Under the pieces are notes generated by a model. It saw only the letters and a list, made by a program, of their open reading frames with translations. It was not told the origin of the DNA and made no database searches. 64,000 bases of DNA, taken from positions 1,798,001 through 1,862,000 of the forward strand of contig NZ_CP017659.1 of assembly GCF_015326965.1 (NCBI RefSeq), read 5' to 3'. The position numbers and the translations under genes were made by a program. Within the stretch, counting starts at the first letter, position 1. Each line of letters begins with the position of its first letter. Below are positions 1-7,973 of this stretch, piece after piece. The DNA comes from Paenibacillus sp. JZ16 (lineage in GTDB: Bacteria > Bacillota > Bacilli > Paenibacillales > Paenibacillaceae).

Positions 1-988
1 CGGTGCCGGCATCGTATCGATCGGCGTCCTCTACGCCTTCGTTGATCTGCTTGGCCGCATGTTCCAGCCGATTACGGGCATGGTCAACCAGCTGGCCGCG
101 CTCGATACCTCCATCGTCTCCGCCAAACGGGTATTCGAGCTGATGGATGAAACGGGCGAAAAAGTAACGGACGGCAGCATGCCGCGGTATTTAGGAAATG
201 TGGAGTTTCAGAATGTCTCCTTCGCATACAAGAAAGACTATGTGCTAAAAGACATTACATTTGAAGCGAAGCAGGGCCAAACCGTGGCGCTTGTCGGTCA
301 TACCGGCTCCGGCAAAAGTTCCATCATCAATCTGTTGTTCCGTTTCTATGACCCGCAGAAAGGCACGATTACCATTGATGGGCAGCCCGTTACCGATATT
401 CCGAAGCAATGGCTCCGCAAGCATATGGGCATCGTGCTGCAAGACCCGTACCTGTTCACCGGCACGATTGCTTCGAATGTCAGCCTCGGTGATCCTGGGA
501 TCACGCGGGAACAGGTGGAGCAGGCGCTTCGCGACGTAGGGGCCGACCGGCTGCTCGCTCATCTTCCGCAAGGCTTTGATGAGCCGGTTCTGGAGAAAGG
601 CAGCACGCTGTCCGCCGGACAGCGCCAGTTAATCTCCTTTGCCCGTGCATTGGCGTTCAACCCGGCCATACTGATTCTCGACGAAGCCACCGCTAACATC
701 GATACGGAGACGGAAGCCTTAATCCAGGAAGCTCTGGAGGTACTGAAGCGTGGGCGCACGACCTTTATCATCGCTCACCGCTTATCCACGATTCGCAGCG
801 CCGATCAGATTTTGGTCCTTCACCGTGGAGAAATTGTGGAGCAGGGTTCCCATGACGAGTTGATGGCCCTGGGCGGAAGGTACTTTAAAATGTACCAGCT
901 CCAGCAAGGCAGCACGGCTTCGATTGCAGAGACTAAGGAAACGGTACTTGCCACCTCCACCAGCAAGCTGGCCGGTGGCCATGTGTAG
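1..988 (+). CDS. ABC exporter, fused permease/ATPase (3' part only)
   Basis: This is the C-terminal part of a half-size ABC exporter; the frame is open back to nt 2, so the start lies outside the window. The visible protein begins at the end of the last membrane segment and runs into a complete nucleotide-binding domain: Walker A GHTGSGKSS (near nt 296), a Q-loop with QDP, signature LSAGQ (near nt 607), Walker B ILILDEAT followed by a D-loop NID (near nt 671), and an H-loop AHRLST. The type matches the YheH/YheI or LmrA-like multidrug family, which often works as a heterodimer, so a partner gene is expected just upstream. The substrate cannot be told. The gene ends at a strong hairpin terminator. 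Confidence 0.93.
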   Translation, partial: GAGIVSIGVLYAFVDLLGRMFQPITGMVNQLAALDTSIVSAKRVFELMDETGEKVTDGSMPRYLGNVEFQNVSFAYKKDYVLKDITFEAKQGQTVALVGHTGSGKSSIINLLFRFYDPQKGTITIDGQPVTDIPKQWLRKHMGIVLQDPYLFTGTIASNVSLGDPGITREQVEQALRDVGADRLLAHLPQGFDEPVLEKGSTLSAGQRQLISFARALAFNPAILILDEATANIDTETEALIQEALEVLKRGRTTFIIAHRLSTIRSADQILVLHRGEIVEQGSHDELMALGGRYFKMYQLQQGSTASIAETKETVLATSTSKLAGGHV

Positions 989-1024
989 TAGTTCCAGCTG
1001 CGTTATAACATTGTAGGATTAAAC

Positions 1025-1078
1025 AAGAAGGCTGTCCCCTGTCGAATGTAACATTCGCTTGGGAACAGCCTTCTTTTT
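1025..1078. terminator. Bidirectional intrinsic terminator
   Basis: AAGAAGGCTGT (1025-1035) pairs with ACAGCCTTCTT (1065-1075), and an inner stem CGAATGT/ACATTCG (1043-1049, 1051-1057) extends it. T-runs flank both sides, so it can stop the ABC exporter from the left and the S-layer homology gene from the right; these two genes converge on it. Confidence 0.9.
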
Positions 1079-1109
1079 AACATGGTATGCTGGCAGTATA
1101 TTGCAAGAA

Positions 1110-2045
1110 TTACTTTGTCGAATCAAGAGTTCCCTCTGTAGCTTCTGCTTTGACCGTGATTTTGGTGTACTTGGAAGGCACGAGCACGTCATCGGAAGAT
1201 TTCGAGATGACTTGCGGGTACATTTTGTCCGGATCGGGTTGAAGAACTTTGTAGTGGATCACGGCTTCGGTATCGCTAACATAGTCGACCGACGTAATTT
1301 TAATGCCGTACCCCGGATTCGGTAGGTCTTCCTTGGTTACCGTAACTTTGTTCTGCGATTCATCCACCTTAACAACTTTTGTACTTACATCCGGTTCAGA
1401 TTGTCCCGGCTCCTGGGGTATCATGTTCTTCTGATGCTCCTCAATGAATCGGATCGAATGGTACGCAAGCTCTGCCGCTTCTATTCGCGTTAAATTCTTC
1501 GTTGGATGGAACTTGGCGTTAGCGTCGAGCTCAGCGATCTTGGTTAACAGCAGGAACTGCACCGCTCCCCGGCTCTCCTCTTTCATCAGATCCTCGTCGG
1601 CTACATGCAAATACATCATAACCACGGGATAATTCCCGGTCTTCTGAATCGCTTCCGAGAGCAATGTCGCGAACCCTTCACGCGTTATCGGCTCATTCCA
1701 TTTCATGTCTGCGGATACGGACAATCCGTTCTGAGCCGCTATATTCACAGCATCAGCAAACCAGGCATCCTTCGGCACACTGTCAAACGAACGGCCCGTA
1801 AAGTTCGGTTGTACCTTCAGGTCGGCGACATTCACAATCATCTGTACCGCCTGGGCGGTCGTTATTGTTTTGGCCGGAGCGAATTTGTCGGCGCTAACCC
1901 CTTGGATTATACCTTTCGCTTGCAGCTCCTTCACCATTTGTAAAGGCTTCCCCTCTTGAACATCCTGGAAAGCAGAGGCGGCGCCGGCACCGAGCAATGA
2001 CGAAGTGACAAGCATTGCAGTTAACAATTTCGTAGTTTTTTTCAT
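1110..2045 (-). CDS. S-layer homology protein with PrcB-like C-terminal domain
   Basis: A 311-residue exported cell-wall protein. Residues 1-25 form a typical signal peptide ending in ASA. Three S-layer homology-type repeats follow, at about 26-75 (FQDV...GIIQG), 88-135 (DAWFADAVNIAAQNGL...ITREGFATLL) and 147-205 (ending LTRIEAAELAYHSI). Such repeats usually anchor proteins to pyruvylated secondary wall polymers. The last 85 residues (GYGIKITSVDYV...PQVI...VLVPSKY) resemble the C-terminal domain of PrcB-type protease-complex proteins; that match is from memory of the pattern and less certain. The ATG at 2045 has a strong AGGAGGTG site. Its ligand or client is unknown. Confidence 0.85.
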   Translation of the reverse strand: MKKTTKLLTAMLVTSSLLGAGAASAFQDVQEGKPLQMVKELQAKGIIQGVSADKFAPAKTITTAQAVQMIVNVADLKVQPNFTGRSFDSVPKDAWFADAVNIAAQNGLSVSADMKWNEPITREGFATLLSEAIQKTGNYPVVMMYLHVADEDLMKEESRGAVQFLLLTKIAELDANAKFHPTKNLTRIEAAELAYHSIRFIEEHQKNMIPQEPGQSEPDVSTKVVKVDESQNKVTVTKEDLPNPGYGIKITSVDYVSDTEAVIHYKVLQPDPDKMYPQVISKSSDDVLVPSKYTKITVKAEATEGTLDSTK

Positions 2046-2112
2046 AATTACACCTCCTATTCTTTCTGACGCAGAGGTGCTGGAATATGTTTCATCTCAG
2101 CCCTAATTTCTT

Positions 2113-2577
2113 TTACACGCTTTTTTCGCTGTCCAGGCCAAGCTTCACATACATTTCGCGGGAATAGCCCTGCAGCTTCTGCTCCAGCGCTTGGGCCTGG
2201 TCCTTAAAAGCGGTCAGCTCCCGAATCATTCGGGATCGGCCGGCCGGGCTGAATGTCTCATGAATCCGCTCTTTGAAATAATCATGAACGATATAGTTGC
2301 GCTGCTTCCAGACCTCTTTTAATTGAAGTGTTTCTTCTTCGGAGAATGGAAAGTAATGCTGGATCTCGTGTACCAATTGGCCCAGAGAGCTGCTTAATTT
2401 CCGCTGATATAATTGGGTGAAATCTTCTTCTGAAGGCACATTCCCCTGGGAAAGCTTGATCAGCATCAACAGATTCGCCAGCTGCTGCTCAAGCGCCTGT
2501 GAATAATACACCGCTAATCCGAAATAGGCAAACAGCTCTTTGGAGTGGTCGCTGTCCATCAGTCGAGATTGTTTCAT
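2113..2577 (-). CDS. Small uncharacterised protein, HEPN-like
   Basis: A 154-residue soluble, mostly helical protein that I do not recognise by name. Its central helix contains KQRNYIVHDYF, giving R93-X4-H98, the RX4-6H arrangement that marks HEPN-superfamily ribonucleases and related nucleotide-binding bundles. The rest (EQQLANLL, LGQLVHEIQHYF, ELTAFKDQAQALEQKL) fits a helical bundle. There is no neighbouring nucleotidyltransferase or obvious toxin/antitoxin partner; the S-layer gene lies 67 nt downstream and an ABC permease gene 79 nt upstream. The ATG at 2577 has AGAGGAGG seven nt before it. HEPN membership is an inference from one motif and predicted helices. Confidence 0.7.
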   Translation of the reverse strand: MKQSRLMDSDHSKELFAYFGLAVYYSQALEQQLANLLMLIKLSQGNVPSEEDFTQLYQRKLSSSLGQLVHEIQHYFPFSEEETLQLKEVWKQRNYIVHDYFKERIHETFSPAGRSRMIRELTAFKDQAQALEQKLQGYSREMYVKLGLDSEKSV

Positions 2578-2656
2578 GGTATCCTCCTCTAGTATTGGCT
2601 GTCTTTACCGTTTCTATTTGTGTATATCCCTATGGTAAAGGAAGATACCTCCTACT

Positions 2657-3385
2657 TCAACCTACTTTTCGGATCATGGTTGCCGCATCCTTGCGGCATG
2701 CCGTCCATAGATAAACAGCCAGCAAAATGAAGCTGTATATGAACGTATATGTAAGGGTCATGAATAACATGGCCCGGGAACGCTCGTCAGCATGAATGAG
2801 CATATCGATCATCACAGAGACGGGAGGCAGCACATAAGGAATCATTCTCAAATAAGCAAGATCATCCTGAACGATGGATTGTCCGGCTAAGGAAATAACG
2901 ATAACGATTAACAGCAAACCAGCCGCCCTTCCCTGATTCTCCATAAAGCCAAACTGAAAAAATACCGAAATTGAAATGCCGAGCAAGGACAAAGCAGCAT
3001 GTCCCAGATAACCCAAAACAAACTGGGATAATGTAATCGGCTTATCAAACATTCCAAACGCGATCGGGTAAAGGACAGCAAATAAGCTGAACAGGATAGA
3101 TAGAAGCGTTACGGTTAAATACTGGGCGGCATAATATCGTATGGCCTTCCCGCTATGAACAATCAGGAGCATCGTTTGACGCCCTTGATCATGATTGAGA
3201 AAGTTCAAACCAAGCCAAGCGGAGCCGACAAACAGAAATGCAGCGGTTACGGCATAGCTGTCCATGATGGGGTTAGGCCGGTAAGAGTAGATAAACACTA
3301 CCGATATCAGCATAAAGGCAATCGGCGCGAAATACCGATAGGATCTCGTATAACTGGCAAGCATGTAATGAATCAATGATCCCAT
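2657..3385 (-). CDS. ABC-2 type transporter permease
   Basis: A 242-residue integral membrane protein with about six hydrophobic segments (for example YFAPIAFMLISVVFIYS, AALSLLGISISVFFQFG, LLLIVIVISLAGQSIV and FIYSFILLAVYLWTACR). It follows the ATPase gene directly, the ATPase stop and permease start sharing one base (TAATG), so the two are translationally coupled and form one transporter. The substrate is unknown; small ABC-2 pairs of this sort often export peptides, antibiotics or wall precursors. There is no signal peptide or extracellular domain of note. Confidence 0.82.
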   Translation of the reverse strand: MGSLIHYMLASYTRSYRYFAPIAFMLISVVFIYSYRPNPIMDSYAVTAAFLFVGSAWLGLNFLNHDQGRQTMLLIVHSGKAIRYYAAQYLTVTLLSILFSLFAVLYPIAFGMFDKPITLSQFVLGYLGHAALSLLGISISVFFQFGFMENQGRAAGLLLIVIVISLAGQSIVQDDLAYLRMIPYVLPPVSVMIDMLIHADERSRAMLFMTLTYTFIYSFILLAVYLWTACRKDAATMIRKVG

Positions 3386-4275
3386 TATGCTCCCTCCCCT
3401 TCCATGGATTGACCAAGGTTAGGCTTCACTTGCTCTGCCTTCTCCATGCTCCAAGGCTCCAGCCGTGTCAGCGATCCGCCTGACTGTAGAATATCCAGCA
3501 GCATTTCATCCGCGACCTTCCGCGAGACTACCATCGATGCAGGATTACCTCTCGATATCCAATAATGGAACCCTGAACGGCGTTCCAGTTCCAGCATTTT
3601 GTCTTGAGTAACATGCGTGAATTCCAGCTTCATCCGTCCCATCTCCGTATCGGTTTCCAGCATGCCGTCCCGCTCGATCCGCCCCTCGCGGAGTTGCGTC
3701 TCCCGGTCGGCCAGCGAAGCAATAAGCAGCGGCTCGTGAACGGACATCACGATCGCTGTTCCTTGTCTTTTGATTTCACTTAGAATGCCGATCATCTCCA
3801 TTTGAGAGGGCTCGTCCAATCCCGACAGAGGTTCATCCAGAACCAATAAATCGGGCTGACGAAGCAGGGCCTGCATGATATTGACCTTTTGCAGCATCCC
3901 CTTGGAGCATAGCGTCATCTTCATGTCCTGCAATCGAAACACATTCAGCATGGCATCGATTCGTTTCGCTGCTTCTTGTTTGTCCATGCCCTGAATGCCA
4001 GCCATGTGGCGCAAATATTCGGAAGGGCGAAACCGCAGCGCAGGAAAACGTTCCGGTACATAGCCGACACGCAGCGATGTTCCATGTTCGATCCGTGACC
4101 CTACCGACGGGTTAGCAAGCCCTGCTATCACATGCAGCATGGTGCTCTTTCCTGCGCCATTGCTTCCTGTTATCGCAACGCACTCAGCGCGGGAAATGCT
4201 CCAATGAATGTTATGTAAGACGGCGAATTTACCAAAACGCTTGTTTATTCCGATCAATTCCAACAGCTCCTGCAA
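3385..4275 (-). CDS. ABC transporter ATP-binding protein
   Basis: A 296-residue ATPase partner of the downstream permease. Walker A is GSNGAGKS (residues 37-44) and Walker B is LLVLDEP followed by a D-loop SGLDEP. The signature motif is degenerate: the usual LSGGQ position reads CSKGMLQK, which still occurs in working ABC-2 ATPases. After the nucleotide-binding domain (about residue 215) there is an 80-residue C-terminal extension typical of the YxlF/BcrA-like group. The start used is a TTG with AGGAG ten nt upstream; a start a few codons in is possible. Confidence 0.85.
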   Translation of the reverse strand: MQELLELIGINKRFGKFAVLHNIHWSISRAECVAITGSNGAGKSTMLHVIAGLANPSVGSRIEHGTSLRVGYVPERFPALRFRPSEYLRHMAGIQGMDKQEAAKRIDAMLNVFRLQDMKMTLCSKGMLQKVNIMQALLRQPDLLVLDEPLSGLDEPSQMEMIGILSEIKRQGTAIVMSVHEPLLIASLADRETQLREGRIERDGMLETDTEMGRMKLEFTHVTQDKMLELERRSGFHYWISRGNPASMVVSRKVADEMLLDILQSGGSLTRLEPWSMEKAEQVKPNLGQSMEGEGA

Positions 4276-4335
4276 ATCTGTTCAACTCCTGTTCATGGAT
4301 TCCGGTGCGGCCCGTTTGAGGGTGTCCTTCCCCCT

Positions 4336-5556
4336 CTAATCGCTTATGTCACCCAAGTATTTTTCAAACACAATCGTCCCTGCGCCTATGATGCACGCAT
4401 CTTCTCCCAGCTGGGAGGGCTGCAGCACCATTTTATTATGGAGGCTGGATAGGCTTCTGTTAACGGATGTTTCTTTAACATGATTGAAGAAATCCGGGTA
4501 ACGGTTAGCCAGTACTCCGCCCAGGATGATGATCTCGGGTGTAAGCAGATTCATGATGTTGGCCAGTGATACACCAACATATCGTGCCGATTCGTGCAGT
4601 ACATTGGCAGCCAATGGATCTCCAGCCAGCCCGGCATGGATTACATCGACTACATCCATACCCTGATCATCGCTATTAAAATAAGATGTAAGAGAACTTG
4701 CTGCCCCGCGACCCAACTCCTCATACACTCTGCGGACGATGGCATTTCCCGATGCCATCGCTTCAAGGCAGCCGTCATTACCGCAATGGCAGCGCGGACC
4801 GTTGATATCTATCGTACAGTGCCCAATCTCACCGGCACCACAAGGGTAACCCTGATATATTTTCTGGTTGAAGATCAGTCCGCACCCAATCCCGATATCT
4901 GCATCCATGTACACCAGATTGTTGAAATGCCGACCGTTTCCATACCATAGCTCACCGAGAGCCATTACGTTAGCGTCCTTCTCTACATGGGTCGGAAGCT
5001 CCGTGTTCTCCTCGATCAGATCCTTTAATCGTACTTGATGCAGACCGGTTAAGTTGGGCGGAGACAGAATTTTGCCTTGAACCGGATCAAGCGGTCCGGG
5101 CGCTCCTACGCCGATGCCGATAATTTCGGACTCCAGGCCTGACTCGTCCAGTACGGCTTGTATCGTGGATATAATCATATTCACTACGCTGCCGCGATTG
5201 GCGCCATCTTCAAAAGAGCAACGTTTCTCCAATAACACATTCCCCTGTAAATTAATGACTGCCGCCTGCACGGAGGATGCGCTAATATGAACGCCGACTG
5301 TATACTTATCGGCGGGATTCAACGAGATGAGCTTGGGCTTCCTGCCGCGGCTGGAATCATCATATAATCCGGCATCAATGATCACTCGCTCCTTCATCAG
5401 CTCTTCCACCAGATTGTTAACCGCCGTAAACGTCAAGTTCATCTTGGCTGCGATTTCCGCTTTCGTTAAACTGCCATAGTCGCGAAGCAGTCCGACGATG
5501 CCGATCCGATTCATATTACGGACATACCGATTGTTTTTTCCAACTGAATTGTTCAT
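4336..5556 (-). CDS. ROK family transcriptional regulator
   Basis: A 406-residue NagC/XylR-type repressor. The N-terminal winged helix-turn-helix (about residues 14-65, with LLRDYGSLTKAEIAAKMNLTFTAVNNLVEELM) binds DNA. The remainder is a ROK sugar-kinase-like domain with the nucleotide loop DADIGIGCGL and the zinc motif CHCGNDGCLEAMASG (about 253-267). The family senses a sugar or sugar phosphate and usually represses a nearby sugar operon. No sugar gene lies beside it, so the target is unknown. A good SigA-type promoter precedes it and AGGTTG sits before the ATG. Confidence 0.88.
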   Translation of the reverse strand: MNNSVGKNNRYVRNMNRIGIVGLLRDYGSLTKAEIAAKMNLTFTAVNNLVEELMKERVIIDAGLYDDSSRGRKPKLISLNPADKYTVGVHISASSVQAAVINLQGNVLLEKRCSFEDGANRGSVVNMIISTIQAVLDESGLESEIIGIGVGAPGPLDPVQGKILSPPNLTGLHQVRLKDLIEENTELPTHVEKDANVMALGELWYGNGRHFNNLVYMDADIGIGCGLIFNQKIYQGYPCGAGEIGHCTIDINGPRCHCGNDGCLEAMASGNAIVRRVYEELGRGAASSLTSYFNSDDQGMDVVDVIHAGLAGDPLAANVLHESARYVGVSLANIMNLLTPEIIILGGVLANRYPDFFNHVKETSVNRSLSSLHNKMVLQPSQLGEDACIIGAGTIVFEKYLGDISD

Positions 5557-5606
5557 GTTACAACCTCATTCTTTACCATTCATTGTACTACCTTCCTAGC
5601 ACATCT

Positions 5607-5635
5607 ATCATAGGGGAAAATACGATGTTAGTAAA
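5607..5635 (-). promoter_or_regulatory. SigA-type promoter of the ROK regulator
   Basis: Read on the minus strand: -35 TTTACT (5630-5635), 17-bp spacer, -10 TATGAT (5607-5612), about 50 nt before the ATG at 5556. Confidence 0.6.
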
Positions 5636-5701
5636 ATTCCTCCGGGTGGTCTCGCGGAGTACGGTCAGCGCACCGGTCCAGAAGACATTATACTTATAAC
5701 T

Positions 5702-5738
5702 AAAAAAGCCCGATCTCCCGCTTCGGAAATCAGGCTTT
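5702..5738 (-). terminator. Intrinsic terminator after the Cys-rich protein gene
   Basis: Minus-strand hairpin: AAAGCC (5705-5710) pairs with GGCTTT (5733-5738), extended inward by GAT/ATC and a short GC stem, then a run of T. It lies 29 nt past the stop codon of the gene ending at 5767. Confidence 0.85.
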
Positions 5739-5766
5739 GTTATATCGAAGGATGGTGCCGGTTGAC

Positions 5767-6105
5767 TTAGATGTGGCTCAGCATTTCACGGCATGCTTCG
5801 GCACACTTCCGGCAAGCCTCCGCGCATTGTTTGCAATGCTCGTGGTCATGCTTCCCGCACTCTTCCGCGCAAGCGAGGCATGCCTTGATGCACAGTTCGC
5901 AAATCTCCTTCACGTAAGGGCTTTTGCGTGACATGGCTTGAGCCGCAAACGCGCAAATATCCGCACACTCTCTGTCGAGTGTAATACAATCGCGAAGCAT
6001 GGCCAGTTCGTATTCTTTCAGGCAGGATACATAACATACATTGCAAGCGTTCATACATTGGAGACATGCTTCGATGCATTCTTTATATTTGAGTTCATTT
6101 AACAT
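5767..6105 (-). CDS. Four-helix bundle copper-binding protein (DUF326 type)
   Basis: A 112-residue protein with 19 cysteines arranged mostly as CX3C and CX2C along four predicted helices (for example CIEACLQCMNACNVC at the N-terminus and CKQCAEACRKCAEAC at the C-terminus). This is the pattern of the ferredoxin-like/DUF326 family, related to Csp copper-storage proteins that line a four-helix bundle with Cys thiols. No signal peptide is visible, so it should be cytosolic. An in-frame ATG at 6174 would add 23 residues without a ribosome site; the ATG at 6105 has AGGAGG eight nt before it and is preferred. The metal is inferred from the family, not shown by context. Confidence 0.85.
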   Translation of the reverse strand: MLNELKYKECIEACLQCMNACNVCYVSCLKEYELAMLRDCITLDRECADICAFAAQAMSRKSPYVKEICELCIKACLACAEECGKHDHEHCKQCAEACRKCAEACREMLSHI

Positions 6106-6201
6106 TGGATAGATCCTCCTTGTAGTTATTACGCTATGCCTTTCTATTAAACGTTCGACTGCCCTCTGAATCAAACACCGGCCAGAAGACCCAAGGTATA
6201 A

Positions 6202-6222
6202 TTGCCCAAGTTAACTGGGCAA
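6202..6222 (-). terminator. Possible terminator after the CobW-type GTPase gene
   Basis: Perfect 7-bp arms TTGCCCA (6202-6208) and TGGGCAA (6216-6222) around GTTAAC, ten nt past the stop codon. The following T-run is weak (TTAT), so termination may be partial. Confidence 0.4.
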
Positions 6223-6231
6223 ATCGTTGAC

Positions 6232-7287
6232 TTATGCCCGACTTGTCTTCCCTTCCAGTGTTTCAAGCTGCTCTCGCAGCAGCGATTTCTGAAAGTGCTC
6301 CCCGATAAATACCACCACATCCGGGACTTGACCCTGGGGTGTAATTTTCATAAAATCGGATTCCCGGAACGCGTACTGGAACAAAAAACGGCTGTTCGTA
6401 TCGCTGAAGGTGAGAATGCCCTTCGCCCGGTACACATCCCTTGGCAGCCCGGCTATCAATCGCTCAAATTCCACACTGTTTACTGCATGGCTGAAATAGT
6501 AGGTGTAGGACATTACATGATCATGAGAGCCATGATCATGTGTTTGGCCGTGGTTGTGTGTATGATGCTCATGGCTGTGGTCATGCTCATGGCTGTTGGC
6601 TTGCTTGTTCTTGTCTGTATGCTCATAGGCATCCCTGCCCTCTCGATTATGTACAATAGAATGCTCAACCCGGTCCTTGGGATCGCTCTGAAGCAGATCT
6701 TCAAGTTTTATGTCGCAGCGCACCGCAGGCATGATCGGAGCATACGGATTCCAGCGCTCGACCAGCTGCTGAACCGTCTCTTTGCCCTGATCCGTTACTT
6801 GGTCCATCTTATTGAGGACAAGCGCCGAGGCTGCACGAATCTGCTCCTGCATCAAACGATAGGTTTTCCCCTTCTGCTCTATATTCAAATGCAGCAGATG
6901 CGCGGCATCCACGACAGTGATCAGTTTTTTCACATCGATTCTCATGTATAAAGAAGCTTCCGCCGCCGCGTCCAGGATTTCCATCGGATTGGCGATCCCC
7001 GTCGCTTCAATGACGATGACATCCGGCTGCTCCCGCTGGATTAGCATTGCGATTTCAGATGATAAATCGGATCGAATGGTACAACAAATACAGCCGCTTA
7101 GCATCTCTGCCGTCGGTACTTCTTCACCGGCGACAAGCCCTTCGATGTTGACCTCGCCGATCTCATTCATGACAATGGCCGGCCGCAATCCCTGCTGCTT
7201 GAAGGAGGTAATAAGACGGCTAAGCAATGTCGTTTTTCCACTGCCAAGAAAACCTGATAAAATATAAATGGGTGTTACGTGCTCCAC
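6232..7287 (-). CDS. CobW/COG0523 family metallochaperone GTPase
   Basis: A 351-residue G3E GTPase. Walker A is GFLGSGKTT (residues 12-20), the metal-binding CXCC reads GCICC (65-69), and the guanine motif is NKMD (about 157). A His/Asp-rich linker with more than ten histidines occupies about residues 218-262, before the CobW C-terminal domain. Family members deliver zinc, cobalt or another metal to client enzymes, and Zn-responsive paralogues are common in Bacillales (YciC type). The start is a GTG with AAAGGAG eight nt upstream. It is divergent from the MoaB-like gene, and a dyad lies between promoter and start. Which metal is not decidable from sequence. Confidence 0.88.
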   Translation of the reverse strand: MEHVTPIYILSGFLGSGKTTLLSRLITSFKQQGLRPAIVMNEIGEVNIEGLVAGEEVPTAEMLSGCICCTIRSDLSSEIAMLIQREQPDVIVIEATGIANPMEILDAAAEASLYMRIDVKKLITVVDAAHLLHLNIEQKGKTYRLMQEQIRAASALVLNKMDQVTDQGKETVQQLVERWNPYAPIMPAVRCDIKLEDLLQSDPKDRVEHSIVHNREGRDAYEHTDKNKQANSHEHDHSHEHHTHNHGQTHDHGSHDHVMSYTYYFSHAVNSVEFERLIAGLPRDVYRAKGILTFSDTNSRFLFQYAFRESDFMKITPQGQVPDVVVFIGEHFQKSLLREQLETLEGKTSRA

Positions 7288-7306
7288 GTTCCATACTCCT
7301 TTGCGT

Positions 7307-7321
7307 GCATCATGATTATGC
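7307..7321. promoter_or_regulatory. Imperfect dyad before the CobW gene (operator candidate)
   Basis: GCATCATGATTATGC has GCAT/ATGC outer arms and AT/AT inner arms with one mismatched pair. It lies just downstream of the putative -10 and 20 nt before the GTG start, where a repressor would act. It does not match the B. subtilis Zur consensus well. Confidence 0.3.
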
Positions 7322-7326
7322 TAGCG

Positions 7327-7356
7327 AGTGTACTACATTTCATCCATCTACTGCAA
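7327..7356 (-). promoter_or_regulatory. SigA-type promoter of the CobW-type gene
   Basis: Minus strand -35 TTGCAG (7351-7356), 18-bp spacer, -10 TACACT (7327-7332), 40 nt before the GTG start. Confidence 0.5.
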
Positions 7357-7394
7357 GCGCGCCGCCACTAACTATAACAGGAGATGTCATTTCT

Positions 7395-7913
7395 ATGAAT
7401 TCATCGCAAGAGCATAAACAGCAATCCCCCGCTTCCGTGAACTGCAAGGTGATTACGGTCTCGGATACGCGGACCAAGGACACGGACAAGAGCGGCAAAC
7501 TGATGATGAGCTTGCTTGAAGAAGCCGGGCATGCCGTTGTATCTTACAGCATTGTTCAGGACGACTACGAAACGATCCGCGAAACGATCTATACTGCGGT
7601 TAGCAATCCGGACATTGATGTCGTCCTACTAACAGGCGGAACAGGCATATCGAGCCGGGATACCACCTACGAAGCCGTATCCTCATTGCTTGATAAGGAA
7701 CTCCCCGGATTCGGCGAAATCTTCCGCTTCCTAAGCTTTACGGAGGATATTGGGTCTGCGGCCATATTGAGCCGCGCGATCGGCGGCACGCTAAGCCACA
7801 CGGCCGTCTTCTCCATGCCGGGTTCTAGCGGAGCCGTCAAGCTTGCGATGAACCGGATTCTGCTGCCTGAGCTGCGGCACATCAAATATGAGCTGGATAA
7901 ACACAGATCATAA
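7395..7913 (+). CDS. moaB: MoaB/Mog-type molybdopterin biosynthesis protein
   Basis: A 172-residue MoCF-fold protein with the conserved LLTGGTGISSRDTTYEAV loop and FGEIFRFLSF segment of MoaB. The family binds molybdopterin and helps adenylate it, or has lost catalysis in some MoaB forms. An upstream in-frame start at 7227 would run into the divergent gene; the ATG at 7395 has AGGAGAT about nine nt before it and gives the usual family length. No other molybdenum cofactor gene is in the window, so it is an isolated member. It ends at a strong hairpin. Confidence 0.88.
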   Translation: MNSSQEHKQQSPASVNCKVITVSDTRTKDTDKSGKLMMSLLEEAGHAVVSYSIVQDDYETIRETIYTAVSNPDIDVVLLTGGTGISSRDTTYEAVSSLLDKELPGFGEIFRFLSFTEDIGSAAILSRAIGGTLSHTAVFSMPGSSGAVKLAMNRILLPELRHIKYELDKHRS

Positions 7914-7934
7914 CCAACGCCGGGCAACAAACAA

Positions 7935-7964
7935 AAGGCCGGATGCATATGGGCATCCGGCCTT
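7935..7964. terminator. Terminator between convergent moaB and lipoprotein genes
   Basis: AAGGCCGGATGC (7935-7946) pairs with GCATCCGGCCTT (7953-7964), a 12-bp perfect stem. The T-run is better on the minus strand (TTTTGTTT), so it serves the lipoprotein gene best and may act on moaB too. Confidence 0.85.
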
Positions 7965-7973
7965 AGCTGTATC

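Noticed and set aside
2608..2645. CTTTACC/GGTAAAG hairpin upstream of the HEPN-like gene
   Set aside because: Long loop and no T-run on either strand; not a credible terminator.
6202..6951. Met/Val/Leu-rich membrane-like frame on the plus strand
   Set aside because: It is the antisense of the His-rich linker of the CobW-type GTPase, since GTG/ATG runs mirror CAT/CAC codons.
7288..7394. Canonical Zur box before the CobW-type gene
   Set aside because: The dyad found does not contain the TCGTAATNATTACGA core; it is listed only as an unspecific operator candidate.
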